This document shows, piece after piece, positions 11,506 to 22,905 of a stretch of DNA of 64,000 nucleotides. The position numbers were made by a program, and so were the translations under genes. The DNA lies in the NCBI RefSeq assembly GCF_910592395.1, contig NC_088311.1, positions 21,369,695-21,433,694 of the forward strand, given 5' to 3'. The stretch is from Lineus longissimus. Its lineage: Eukaryota; Nemertea; Pilidiophora; Heteronemertea; Lineidae. Below the pieces are notes generated by a model that saw only the letters and a program-made list of their open reading frames with translations, had not been told where the DNA came from and did not search any database. Every line of letters starts with the position of its first letter. Position 1 is the stretch's first letter.

Positions 11506-13094
11506 TGAAACACAAAACATACATGTTTACGTATGTCGAGAGTTGAACTGAAACATTTAAACCCCACTTTGAAACATACGTACGGTGTTTGGTAGTACTT
11601 TTGCTCACCCTGTGGGAAAGTTTTGATGACATCGACCCCCAGGAAACAGCAAGGACAAAGAATCGCAATACATGTAGCATACAGTGACCTGCACTTTTTA
11701 CGTCACAATCGAAAAACGATTGTACATTAAACAGTTAAGAATCAAATACAGAGAGATTCGGATACTACTGTAACTTGGAAGGAATGTGACAAAGTGGTTC
11801 AATTATAGCCCCTATACAGTGTAGACTAGCAGCGGGCAGTGCCAATTAATGTGCACAGAGACTTGTACCAACTGATACCTTACCTGATAATGCGACTTTC
11901 CTCCAAGATTCCTTACGAATGAAGCAGCTCCTGATGAAGAAAAGATCAATATCCGCTCCCAAGCCTGTTGTCACGAATCCCAGGAAAGTCGGATTCACAG
12001 TAAACTTATAAGTATACGCCCGCATTAATGTGTTTACAAAATGAATTAAGATGAAATTTTGACCTGAATTATTTTCTAGGCCTACATGCATGACACGCGA
12101 AGTAGGTATTCGGCGTTTGCTATTGATTGAGTGTATAGAGTGAATATAAATGTAAGATTATCATGTTTAGACCTTGTTTTGTACAGAACATGCTTCATAA
12201 CACTATCCAGGCCGCATAATAGTAAAAAAATTGACTTGTCTAAAGTTAGCTAATCCGCATAATCGGATAAGGTCCATTGTGTTTTGCAAAATATGTTAAT
12301 GAAAAAAACAACAAAGCAACGTTGGGTTGAAGGCACCAACAGTTGGCCTGACCTGCACCCTGAAGTGTAACTTGTTCGTGTCTTTGATTCTGTCCAAATT
12401 TCCCGCAAAAACGTCGTTCCGGTGAAACCAAGTAGGCTATCAGCATTGTACCACACTCAAATCCTCACTAGACAGATTTTCTCTCAATTGAGTGTTTGGT
12501 CGATACCGGTTTTGTTGTTTCAACTATTTTCTCTTCTTTTCTTGACCATTATTTTCCAATTTGGAGGTACAGCCATAGTCTCAGATCCTGGCCATCCAAA
12601 GTGTCACTGGAGGTTTTGTATAGTTTCCTCTCGCAATAAAGTTGCTTTACATTAGATATTCTATTACTCGTTGTTGCTGATACAGCATATAACTCATTAG
12701 TTCCTCTCTCCTTCTTGGCACAAGTGTTCTTTGTGAATTGTCCAAGGACAGAAGTTGATCAGGATTGGTTCACAGAGGATGCAAGGTTAGCTCCGCGCGC
12801 TGGAACAATATCACAGGCGACTCACAATGCCTATTCGCTTCCGTTAGTGACCCTTATCTGAACTTTCAGTCCAGTGAATAGTTATTTATATACCCGCCCG
12901 GTAATAGATAGACCACACTTCGTCTCCAAAAGGTGTACAGGGCAGTGGATCGAGGTAAACTCTGGCATACATAACGTAAGTGTATTTCTGTAGGGCCGTA
13001 ATATTCTGTGTGGGTCCCTTCGTTTAGGCCGGGTTTATATATAGCTCACGTTTTTACATGGGGGACGAAGCTACGTACTTTTGAAACGGGTTGA
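11506..13094. other. 5' UTR intron and promoter side of the EF-hand gene, then intergenic
   Basis: The non-coding first exon of the EF-hand gene should lie here but cannot be placed. No coding sequence is evident. The region leads into a GT-rich minisatellite at about 13095. Confidence 0.4.
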
Positions 13095-13456
13095 ACAAGG
13101 CCTCTAGTGTATTGGCTGGGTATTGGTTGGACGAGGCTACCTGTGAACTGGTTGGGACTACAGGCTACCTGTGTATTGTTTGGGAATCGGCTACCTGTGT
13201 ATTGGTTGGGACGAGGTTACCTGTACTGGTTGGGACTAGGCTTGCGTTGTATTGGCTAGGACCAACTTGTGTATTTACCTGTGTTGGGTGAAACTAGGCT
13301 GCCTGTGTATTGGTTGGGACGATGCTTGCTGTGTATTGGCTAGGACTAACTTGTGTATTTACCTGTGTTGGGTGAAACTAGGCTACCTGTTTATTGGTTG
13401 GGACTATAGGTTACCCGTGTATTGAGTGAAACTTGGCTAACTGTGTTGGTTGGACT
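13095..13456. repeat. Degenerate minisatellite built on (ctacctgtgtattggttgggac)
   Basis: About nine to ten imperfect units of roughly 25-40 bp share ggctacctgtgtattggttgggac. The array resumes at 14409 (gtgctaccgagtgcttggtgggactaggg) on the far side of the DNA element at 13465-14408. Together they show the array before insertion. Confidence 0.8.
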
Positions 13457-13464
13457 GTGCTACC

Positions 13465-14408
13465 GCAAGGAGGATACCGCGGTGACGTCACGGCTTTTCC
13501 AAGATGGCGCTGCATATTGTAAACAAACTCGATCCACGGCCAAGGGAAAATCAAGTCATCAAAAAAGTTAGATTTTTCGCATCAAATCAGAGTTATTAGT
13601 ACTTTTCTGCTATGAAATAAGTCTTCAGACAATAAGCTATCATTTGAATAATGAAAAGTGCTGTTTTGATGGGGAAAAGTAGGGTTTTTAAACCAAATAG
13701 CCGGGCACCGATTTTCCAAAATTAGCGATGGTTTCAAAACAGTCTCCCAGATATGGGGCAATCTCTTCATTATCATAATGGGATTTGGAGTCATGTTTAC
13801 AGATTTTACAAGTTCGAGACCTGTTATACCTAAAACTCGCATAGATCCCCATAGATCCCCTCTATTTGTCGAGTTAGCGCCCCTGTAAGATCATGCATTT
13901 TCGGACACTAGAACGAAATCTTCCTGCGGATATCGCGGTTTCGGTGATGATTTAAGGAGAAATTGACTGTTCTTAGAGTTGTATGGGACAGAAATGAGTT
14001 CATACTTCATGAATACATGAATATATTATGATATGGGCGGGCTTCTAAGTCAAAACAATAACAAACTCAACTGCATCTCTACTGTAAATTGCGTAGTGCA
14101 TTGCCTAGTGTATTTCGTAGTGTATTTTAGCGGAGACATTATTTCCGCACTTTGGCCACGCCAAACGTCTTTTTTATTCGTGGAAGTTAATCTGCTCTGA
14201 AAATTTTATTTTACACAGGAAGAATCCATACTAGGTATTGCAATATTTCATGTCTATTGGTGTTTTTATGTACAGGAGCGCACCAGACAGTGAGACGTGG
14301 AGATGTGTTCAGTGCTGGTGCTGTCAGTAGACTGAATCTGATTGGCCATAGCGATCACTAATATGGGTCGGGATCACGTGATATGACGTCACCGCGGTAT
14401 CCTCCTTG
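13465..14408. mobile_element. Non-autonomous DNA transposon (hAT-like by 8-bp target duplication), about 0.94 kb
   Basis: The ends caaggaggataccgcggtga... (13466-13490) and its exact reverse complement (14384-14408) form 25-bp terminal inverted repeats identical at 25 of 25 positions. The element is flanked by gtgctacc at 13457-13464 and 14409-14416, an 8-bp target-site duplication; one extra G lies between the left duplication and the left terminal repeat. An 8-bp duplication is typical of hAT elements, but the termini are not a diagnostic hAT consensus. The interior has no recognisable transposase, only an 86-codon minus-strand open frame (13842 to 13582) without family resemblance. Each terminus carries the palindrome tgacgtca. 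Confidence 0.85.
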
Positions 14409-14556
14409 GTGCTACCGAGTGCTTGGTGGGACTAGGGCCGGCTGGAACTATTGGTGGTCTGCCTATCGAATAGTACAATCTGTTTGTCAGCAGTATTGCC
14501 ATTTACGAACCATACCACGTATACATACAGAGAAAGTGGTAGAAACAGTATAAGTT

Positions 14557-14906
14557 GCGCGTACACCACGAAATATTGGTGGACCAATTGCACGTACACC
14601 ACCACATTGCCGCGACAAATTTGTTCGGTAACCCATTGCCGGTTGATGGTCCAAATTCGCCCGGCTTGTTAAAAACTCGGCTTTGTCGTGGTGTACGCGC
14701 TAATGGAGCGGCAATTAGCTAGTTAGATGGTTCGGCGACAGGCCGCGCTTTCGAAATGGCGCTTTCTGCTTATTGTTAGCGCGCCATCTGTTGCCGGATT
14801 TTATAACTAGCTGCAGCGCTGGTGTACGCGCTTGGTGGATTTTCGATGGTGCGGCATTGGTTCGCGAACCAAGATTGGTGGTCCATTTTTCAGGTGGTGT
14901 ACGTGC
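14557..14906. repeat. Five copies of the motif GTGTACGYGC in both orientations upstream of the sulfotransferase
   Basis: gcgcgtacaccac at 14557-14569 and gcacgtacaccac at 14590-14602 are reverse complements of gtggtgtacgcgc at 14688-14700, ctggtgtacgcgc at 14819-14831 and gtggtgtacgtgc at 14894-14906. The outermost copies face each other like terminal repeats of a roughly 350-bp miniature element. The block ends about 80 bp before the sulfotransferase ATG, so it lies in that gene's 5' intron or promoter. Confidence 0.75.
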
Positions 14907-14984
14907 GGCTAAAGTATTCAATATACGGTACATTAGGGCCGCATATATAACATAAATTCATTTCTTTTCAGGAGCAGTTTCATA

Positions 14985-16267
14985 ATGACGGCATCGAACG
15001 ACGTATCCAATCAGAAGCAGTCGTTGAAACAGCTTATGCGTGAGAAATATCTAAAAAATGAACCAACTGCCTGTGTGGATCCATCAGCCTTTCGTGTTTT
15101 GGGATGTTACAAATACCGGGGAATGGTCATGGCAAACTTCACCCCCGAACACCGGCTCCAACAGGTGGAACAGCTAAATTTCGAAAAAGATGACATAGTT
15201 TTGTCGTCATACCCTAAAACAGGTATGCGAGCTTTTACCATTTAAAGGTGAATTGACTTTTCCAGCTGGGAATTTCCAGGGACTTTCAATTGGCTTTACT
15301 ATCTTTTTCTCCAAATAAGCATTTTACTCAAGAATCCTTTGTGTTCTCCATATATATTCAAGACGGTTGAGTGTCTGGTGTCCTCGAAACTGCTTAGATT
15401 AATGAATAAGAAACTCTTCCTGCCTTAGGTTTTTACCGGGCCGTTCAAAACTCCCCATTTTTTGTTAGCGTTTCGCTACAGGTTTCCATTACTCCTCGTA
15501 GAAACTATTGAAAATATATCAGATCTCAATTTGTTGTAGGAACTACCATCACTCAGGAAATGGTATATCTTGTGCGAAATGGTGGCGACGTCGATGAAGC
15601 CAACAAGGAGTATACCTTCTTGCGTATCCCTTACCTAGAATTCGAGGGACCAAGTGCTGGAATTGATGCCTACCACGAGAGGAGACGCCCCAGAACGATA
15701 AAATCCCATCTCCCGGTTGACTGTTTTGAACGTCAGGTTACGAGTGATGGAACCCGGTTCATCTACGTTATGAGGAACCCGAAAGACACGTTGGTCTCTT
15801 ATTATCACTTCTACAAGAGTTGTTACCTCTATGGCGGTTTCTTTGGCACATTCAATGACTTCTTTCAAATGTTCCTCTGCAATAATGTCTGCTACGGTAA
15901 TATGTTTGATCACTTTCTGGGTTGGTGGCGCCACCGGGATCTACCGAACGTGCTGATTCTGAAATACGAAGACCTCGTCCGTCATCCGGAAGAAGAGATT
16001 CGGAAGATTGCCGGATTTTGCAAGAAGGAATTGGATGATGCAGCAATAGAGAGAATAGTGCAGGCGACCTCGTTTGACGTCATGAAGGCAAACCCGAAGA
16101 CTAACAACGCTGACACACCTTTCATTGATGAATCCATTAGTCCCTTTATCAGGAAGGGCCATATCGGTGATTGGAAGAATTATTTTACGGCCGAACAGAA
16201 CGAGCAAATTGATAGTATGATTGCAGAGAGATTGCAAGCTGATAAGCTGAACTTTGATTACGAGTAG
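14985..16267 (+). CDS. Cytosolic sulfotransferase (SULT family), 321 aa, two coding exons
   Basis: Exons 14985-15222 and 15540-16267 join within a Gly codon across a GTATGC...TAG intron. The ATG is preceded by tttcttttcag ending at 14971, so a non-coding 5' exon exists upstream. The enzyme would move sulfate from PAPS to small hydroxyl or amine acceptors in the cytosol. Motifs: 5'-phosphosulfate loop YPKTGTT (76-82); catalytic His136 in RTIKSHLP; 3'-phosphate site RNPKDTLVSYYHF (158-170), with Arg158 and Ser166; and the C-terminal RKGHIGDWKNYFT (284-296), the PAPS-binding RKGxxGDWK motif. Length is slightly above the usual 285-305 aa because of an N-terminal extension of about 30 residues. 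The Trp that often follows GTT is Ile83. No transmembrane segment is present. The acceptor substrate cannot be predicted. Confidence 0.95.
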
Positions 16268-16384
16268 GCCTAATTGTTACAGAAGATTGTCACACATCAC
16301 CATGTAATCACTGCACCAGGTGCTATGGATTCTTTCCTTAAATTTACCGCATGTTAAATGTTTCTAATACAGATTCCCTGAGTC

Positions 16385-16594
16385 TACCGAGTCTACAAGT
16401 AGCTAGAGGGACCATTACTCTTCAGCAGGGAAACAAATGGAAACCTGTCACTCTTACCGAGTCTACAAGTAGCTAGAGGGACCATTACTCTTCAGCAGGG
16501 AAACAAATGGAAACCTGTCACCTTACCGAGTCTACAAGTAGCTAGAGGAACAATTACTCTTCAGCAGGGAAACAAATGGAAACTTGTCACTCTT
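16385..16594. repeat. Three-copy tandem repeat (unit 69-70 bp) in the sulfotransferase 3' flank
   Basis: Units begin taccgagtctacaagtagct at 16385, 16455 and 16524 and are nearly identical, so the duplication is recent. They lie between the stop at 16267 and the AATAAA at 16812-16817, and so may be part of the 3' UTR. Confidence 0.92.
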
Positions 16595-18046
16595 GTCTAT
16601 CCTTGCAACACGACTCAAAAACACCAGTTGGAACTTTTTTCATGATAACGATGTACCAAAAATGGAGCACGTCAGTAGAAAGAAAGCAAGAATGAGTCGT
16701 TTGGTAAACTTTCCATGATTTCTGTTTATTTGTCAGTTTCTTGAGTATTTCTGTACAGAATTGACTTAACAATTTGACTGACCAAAATATTCAAATATAC
16801 CCGTATTTATAAATAAAAGTGATAGCTCTATGAATATAGATGACACGCACAGTTGGTACATGCATCACTAATAACACATAATTATGTACAGCATCATTCT
16901 CTTGGTACAGCATGGGCCTATCAAGATACTTTTCAAGCATTCGAATCGAGCCCACTTTGTAGTACAGTATAAACACGCTCATCGATGATTTCGTCAAATA
17001 CTTGGGACCGCAAAATTCACAGCATATACATGGTTCTTCAACGCCGGGGTTGACATGCTTTAGGAAAGACCTTATCCGCAGTTGGCGAAAAAACGAGTAC
17101 CGGTATCATGAGAAGGCTCCAGCCAGCGGTTAATATGACTCCTACCGAGTGTATTGATGAAATGGAACCTAGTTGCCAGCTATTCTACTTCGAGAGTGGA
17201 AAACGCCCTTGTGGAATCAGCCTTAAAAGTGACGTTTCTCCAGAACAGAAGTTAGAAATATAAAGGAAAATTGGCTAAAACCACGAGATCTTGTTTTTAT
17301 GCCGCTGTTCTGCGACTGAGATGTCTTATTCCATGACATCCCTTTCTTTCACACCAGTCTTCCGTTTCGACAGGTTACGATATGGGATGTCTGTGTCAGG
17401 TGGCGGCACAGTAGCCTACATTCTGAATATCCGTGGATGAGTCTCATGTGAGTCGAAACAACTCTCAGCCTTTTTCTTGAAGCGAAGTTCAACAGAATGT
17501 GAGTGGTAGAATAGTGGTCGTCCTATCGTGCAGCATCCTGATCGATTTGGGGGGAAGGGTGTCATTTTGGCACATCATTCGCTAAGAATTTGGTGCGTGT
17601 TCTAACCAAATGCGCCCGTTCTTCCAAAGAGCCACCAGCCGCACCGACCTTTGGCGTGTTTGGCTACGTCACGATTTTTCGTCTGTGACACTGCACATTT
17701 TAACTACCAAGCGTCGTTTGACTATACGTATTCATTACGTTTATTTGCCCATGCCTATCCACCTATGAAACTTGTTTCGTGGGGGTCGGTAATCAAAATT
17801 TGCCCTGATTACCCTTTGATAAGGCAGTAGAACAATGGGAATTTAGACTAAGGTGCGAGCGGTCTTTGTTTAAAGACAATTGAACCGTGTAATGGGCCTG
17901 GCTTAAATTGCAAAGTAAAGTAATGTTGCGCCGTTTTTCAGGCTGTTCGTGACTGCTTGGGAGAACACCATGGGCAAAAACTGCATGCAAAACATTGTCA
18001 ACGGGATATTGGGTCAGTGGAAAATAAAAGATGATAATATACACTA
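16595..18046. other. Tail-to-tail spacer between the sulfotransferase and XK-related genes
   Basis: AATAAA at 16812-16817 is a candidate polyA signal for the sulfotransferase. On the minus strand AATAAA (plus tttatt at 17740-17745) lies about 300 bp past the XK-related stop and is its likely signal. No gene between was seen. Confidence 0.5.
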
Positions 18047-20497
18047 TCACACAATTGACTCTTCACTCAATACCTCAATAATGTCCATGTTTGTGCTAAC
18101 AGTAATGGAAGGTTTCAATATCTCCTCGGGCTTAGTAGAATCAGTTGGTGATGCGTCCTCTTTCACTTTAGGCGGAGTCACTTTATCCCTTTTCAGAGAT
18201 TTCAAATTGCAGAACTTCAGCAGCGCCTCCTTTGAACGCGGGAGAGAAGCAGCGCGGAAGAATCGTGAGATTTTGTTGCCGCTAGTTTTATGATCTCTTG
18301 GCTCACTCTTCGCCCGCATCTTCCCGATGTCCATATCGTCGATAGGCCGACTTTGGATGTGGGTAGGTAAATATGACGATGTTTTCTTTATCCACTGCGC
18401 AACGTGGTCGACAGGGGACACCTCCTGTTTGGGCAGTTGTTCGTTCTTCTGATAGGCTGCTTGATTTCGCGGCGGCCATGTTCGCGCATACTCAGAATCA
18501 GTATCGGAGCACGTGGTCCAGTCACTCTCCGATTCGTGGTCGGAAAGACTACCTGGGTTTGTTTTCGCGGTAGCGTAAGATTGAGAATCCCTCTGCGGGT
18601 CGTACACTACCTCGACCCCACGGGGGATGTTCTGGCGGAATATCACCCGTGCGTCATGGTCGCTGACGATGTCCGGTTTCGGATCATAGTTATTTTGTTC
18701 CGAAAGCATTACGGCGGACAATCTCTGTCCCTGTTGCATTTTTGTTGGGCTCGGGTGCATATAAAAGAGTTCATCTGACGAGAACAGTCGCTGCTTTGTT
18801 GGCGTAGCACGGTTATCATTCGGAGTACGAGAGTTTACTTGATGGCTACAACTTGGCTGTTCAGTGTCCGAACATGGCGCACTACGCTGGCCACTGTGTA
18901 TACTAACGTCTAAAGTGTTCGTATTCCGGCTGTTCGAAGATCCCCGCGTACTTGTCGAAGTGTTCTTTAAATTACGGGCAACAATGCGCTTCTCTGGTGT
19001 AAGCGCACGGTCAGGGATTCGAGGAATACGAGGGTATCTCCGTAGCGTAGCACTAGATGCCGGAGAACTGTGGTTTGAGGATCTTTTTGTTGGTGTATAC
19101 ACCGGCGATGAGCAGTTTGAACACCTTCGCGGCGGCGTACCAGCACGAGGAGGGGTACTGCATCGAGGAGGCGTTTGTCCCCGAGGGTAGTTGAAAGATG
19201 TCTGGCAGTATTTCGGAGACGGATGACCCACTTTGTTGTGCATATGGCTACAAAGTTTGCGACCCATGAGAATACTGTTATTCCTGCTGCTATTTACACT
19301 CCGGGTCGTGACACTAGGTTCAAAGGCAGGGTTGACATAACCATCGTCCTTCGAAGGGATGTCACCATCATAGTCATCCCAGGTAAAATCATCAAACATG
19401 ACATCCATATGATCCGGGTCGCCTTTGAGTCTACGATGGCGGCAGCAGGCAGTCCGGAAATGACACGGCACTTTCTTATGCTTTTTCTCACAGACGCATT
19501 TATGATAAATAATCAGGAACACCACGCCTAGCAAAAAAGCACCGTAGACTATACTCAGAATCATCAACTTGCGATCTGGTGTGGTCAGATAATGCACTCT
19601 GGTTAAGGCCATTACAGTAAATATGGAATTTTCTACAATTATGAGGAGATAGTATGCGGAAATGACCGAGGGGTTTTCATTTTCTCGGAGGTTTAACAAG
19701 TCGAATATCTGCGCATATGCAGCAATGGCACTGAGTATCCTGTCAACACAAGAACGCCGTTCCTTTCGGCATTCTTTTCGAAAGCTCCACGAGTACACAA
19801 TCAGCCAGTGTATTCCCGTTGCTAAGAACATCCAATACCCCATGGCAACAGTAAACAACACAATCGCGGTCAAACGGGAAGACAGTATCGAAAATCTCCA
19901 AATGAATTGAACGAAGATGATTCTGAACATGGGCACTTTGTCTCCTTCTTTAACCTCCTTTTCGTGGTTTCCCTCCACATCTGTTTTCTCCGTATCCTTC
20001 CGTGTAGCTGTTTTGTCAACTTCCCTTATGTTGCCTTCAATATAGGAAGCAAATGCAAAAGTTAAAGAGTTTAGTGCAATCGCCACACATGCTACTAAAA
20101 GGGGGGAATAACTGAACTTGAAGAAAAGGAAGGACTGGATTATCAGATAAGGTGCGCTGAGAGTAAGCGCTTGGATTACTCTGAGCACGATGAATTCATC
20201 ATAGTCATGATCTTCGTATAACAGAATCAGTTTGAAATATCTCCACACCATTCCTAGCTGTAATACGTGAAGTATGATACATACTGTTTTCCCGCAGCGT
20301 TTATTTGTAAAATCCATGTTTTGAAACACCCATATGATTGATATCAAATTCGTCAGGACCAGGGGCCCTACTGTTATGCTTAGAATGATATAGCACCACA
20401 CCTCTCCCAGATCGAGGTATTTCACCGCTGCCTCCATCTGGAGGCAGATCTCGGCCACGTGAAGGAAAACGTGAACTGTACTCACGGCACGTGACAT
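18047..20497 (-). CDS. XK-related (XKR) family multi-pass membrane protein, 816 aa, intronless
   Basis: One uninterrupted frame runs from ATG 20497 to TGA 18047. The first 330 residues hold about eight to ten hydrophobic segments (near 6-28, 33-57, 70-92, 102-125, 130-152, 190-216, 220-238, 276-299, 309-331). Family-type blocks are LHVLQLGMVWRYF (76-88), LTLSAPYLIIQSF (111-123, matching the family's SAPQLxLQ block) and FVQFIWRFSILSSR (195-208). XK-related proteins are XK-like membrane proteins. Some (Xkr4, Xkr8) scramble phosphatidylserine after caspase cleavage. A cytosolic Cys/basic stretch (331-358) precedes a Ser/Thr/Pro-rich tail of about 450 residues with three TPPR repeats (442-457). 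The protein ends ESIV, a class I PDZ-ligand pattern. The tail is far longer than in most vertebrate XKR proteins. Scramblase activity and caspase control are not shown by the sequence. Some upstream 5' exon is possible. Confidence 0.9.
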   Translation of the reverse strand: MSRAVSTVHVFLHVAEICLQMEAAVKYLDLGEVWCYIILSITVGPLVLTNLISIIWVFQNMDFTNKRCGKTVCIILHVLQLGMVWRYFKLILLYEDHDYDEFIVLRVIQALTLSAPYLIIQSFLFFKFSYSPLLVACVAIALNSLTFAFASYIEGNIREVDKTATRKDTEKTDVEGNHEKEVKEGDKVPMFRIIFVQFIWRFSILSSRLTAIVLFTVAMGYWMFLATGIHWLIVYSWSFRKECRKERRSCVDRILSAIAAYAQIFDLLNLRENENPSVISAYYLLIIVENSIFTVMALTRVHYLTTPDRKLMILSIVYGAFLLGVVFLIIYHKCVCEKKHKKVPCHFRTACCRHRRLKGDPDHMDVMFDDFTWDDYDGDIPSKDDGYVNPAFEPSVTTRSVNSSRNNSILMGRKLCSHMHNKVGHPSPKYCQTSFNYPRGQTPPRCSTPPRAGTPPRRCSNCSSPVYTPTKRSSNHSSPASSATLRRYPRIPRIPDRALTPEKRIVARNLKNTSTSTRGSSNSRNTNTLDVSIHSGQRSAPCSDTEQPSCSHQVNSRTPNDNRATPTKQRLFSSDELFYMHPSPTKMQQGQRLSAVMLSEQNNYDPKPDIVSDHDARVIFRQNIPRGVEVVYDPQRDSQSYATAKTNPGSLSDHESESDWTTCSDTDSEYARTWPPRNQAAYQKNEQLPKQEVSPVDHVAQWIKKTSSYLPTHIQSRPIDDMDIGKMRAKSEPRDHKTSGNKISRFFRAASLPRSKEALLKFCNLKSLKRDKVTPPKVKEDASPTDSTKPEEILKPSITVSTNMDIIEVLSEESIV

Positions 20498-22669
20498 TGT
20501 GACAAAATGGCCGTTGATGAAATATCATCAAGAATGTGCTGCGCTTGATAGTTCTCTGCGATCTTTTTTCAGTGATACCACGAGGTACATCCCGTGGAAA
20601 ATAAAGTTCTTCAATATTTCCCCGATGATGCTTTGAAATTCGGTCTATCCATGAAGCCCTAGACTCATTTTCACCTAAATTTCCAATAATATCGCGCACT
20701 CCAGAGCAGATTCAAGATTTCAAATGAGCCGTAATCCAATAAGATTCTAAAATTCGATCTCCAATCTTAGCATGCTAAGAATATTTGAATCCAATTTGAT
20801 TGCATCGTGTCGCGCCAGCATAACAACAATTAAAAGATCCACTTAGGGTAGAGCTATGAAAATCCTTGTCGATTCTCATATAAACCTCCTCGTGTGCCAA
20901 GTATAAAGGTAATCAATGCTTAGTTTCCACAAGCGACCTAGTATGGCTCATGCCCGTTCCTCAGAATCAAGGCACTTTCGTTAGCGGTAATAAAACGATT
21001 ATAGATAAGAATTGGATCATATTTGTCATGTTCTTCAGGTGAAAGTACAAGGGTAATATAGTTAAAGTCGTCCTTGAGAAGTTTCAAGCTTCTGAAATCC
21101 TATCAGTAACCCAGTTTTTAGGAAATACCCGGTATAATCGCGTTTAGGAGTGGTAGTGGAAAACGGGAATACAGCTCCTTTGACCTGGTACTGTGGCATC
21201 CTTTGTGATGCCGTTTATAAGTCTATGAGCAGTCAACTGTTGGTGTAATGTCAAATGAGACAAGAGCGTGTAAATCCGCCAAACGCTCAACACACACTGA
21301 TGGGAACTTGTTGATCCTGATCTTATGATGGAACAACGAATCTGCAAGTTAAACTGCCAGTTTGTTTTTCTATACAAGGTTTATTGGATCCGTTTTCGAA
21401 GCTGTGCGGTACATGCAAATTCTCTGGTACCATTTGCAGGAAACACTTTACACTCGGCCGTTAATGTAATGTTCGAAGAGGCAAGGTGTATCCGTTCCTG
21501 ACACACGAATCAACCGGTTCCAAGATCCGAAAAACGCCAAGAAATCAACGTTTGTTGCATCGGATAGACGACATGATTAGAAAAACAGGTATGAGCCTGG
21601 GAGCAATAAACAGAATGTTATGAAAAGCTCTAAAACACCATCAAACATTGCTTGTGTTACAAAGATACCCCAACCTACAATAAACACGCGCTTTCACCCG
21701 ACTGCGTTGATTGTTGTTCTGCATTTTCCCTTCCGACCTGCCTTGATTTATTCCATATCCGCCCTGCAACAGGAATCGCACAGATGCGCTAAAAGCTTTT
21801 TTCCTTGCCGTTGATTGAGATTTCTTTGGAAGATTTGCAGTTTTCAATTTGCCTTCAATTGAGAGTCACTATACTTGCTAATGACTTTACGCCATCTGCG
21901 ATGACTACATGACTAATTGGTCGACGTTCGACTGCAGTGGTGACAATCGTTCGCCCGAGGCAGAATCCAGAAAAACGTTAAGGCCGTCTTGGTTGAACTA
22001 GTTAAGTTTTAAATCATTCGTCTCCGCGGATTGAAACTTGGTATAATGAATATCTTATTGATCTCCAGTTCAGATTTCTCATTAAAGTACATGTATTTAG
22101 AACTTGGATTCTCACATGAGCCTAAACGCGACAGGCGATATTTTGTCGTCTGTCACTGTATCACTTCCGTATATGGGCACCAATGCGTGGGTGCCGCTAC
22201 AGAGCTTATTAATTCACTTCTTGCTCAATATCACAGCAGTCAAGACAATATCAGATGACATATCTTCGTACGTTTATCTGTAAGCACAATAGTCTTGGAA
22301 CAACGAGGCCCAAAGTACTTCTCACCACAGAGTTAATGATTACCAACAAAGCTTTAATGAACAGCTAAAGCGACAATGCTTATATTATCACAGGAATCGG
22401 GATGATTCCAGTGGGACTTGTTCTGGCACCGTAATGATATAATCACTGAACGATTAGTAGTCCCGAAACGATCGTCAGTGCACGAGTACATCCACCATGT
22501 TTCCATTGGTTTCGATCATCCATGTGTTGGCGGCCAATCCGCTCCGGCGTAATTTGAATTCCTCTGCTGTGTCTGTCTCGGTGGTATTCTGTTGCCGTAT
22601 AGGAGTCTGCCCTCACTGTTGAACCATGTTAGACATCAGACAGCGCTACATGTATAGACTGGATCCCGG
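20498..22669. other. Upstream flank of the XK-related gene, no further gene seen
   Basis: It should contain the promoter of the XK-related gene and perhaps a 5' UTR exon, but no TATA box or splice site can be assigned with confidence. Short open frames here lack family resemblance. Confidence 0.4.
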
Positions 22670-22905
22670 ACTAAGGGGATCTGAAATAATAAGGAAAGAA
22701 AAATGGTCAGACTCTCAAGCAAAATAATAGAGTGCTCATAGATGTTTGTCCTTGTGCTGGGTTGTCGTCACGAAATAGCCCTTGCTGCTCTATACACGAT
22801 ATAGTCATCCGTCAGTCAATCCTGGTTACCGGACACACAAGCTATCTGAAAGATTAAGATGCAAAGCAAGTGAATCTCGTCAAGCAAAATAAAGGAGAAT
22901 GCTCA
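22670..22905. repeat. Diverged direct duplication, period about 155 bp
   Basis: The blocks ggatcccggac...atctgaaa...aagcaaaataatagagtgctcat and ggttaccggac...atctgaaa...aagcaaaataaaggagaatgctcat follow the same order. Divergence is considerable, so the duplication is old. Confidence 0.55.

Noticed and set aside
15635-16237. Minus-strand frames of 64-99 codons over the sulfotransferase
   Set aside because: Antisense shadows of its second coding exon.
18404-19531. Several plus-strand frames of 60-125 codons
   Set aside because: They are antisense shadows of the XK-related coding exon.
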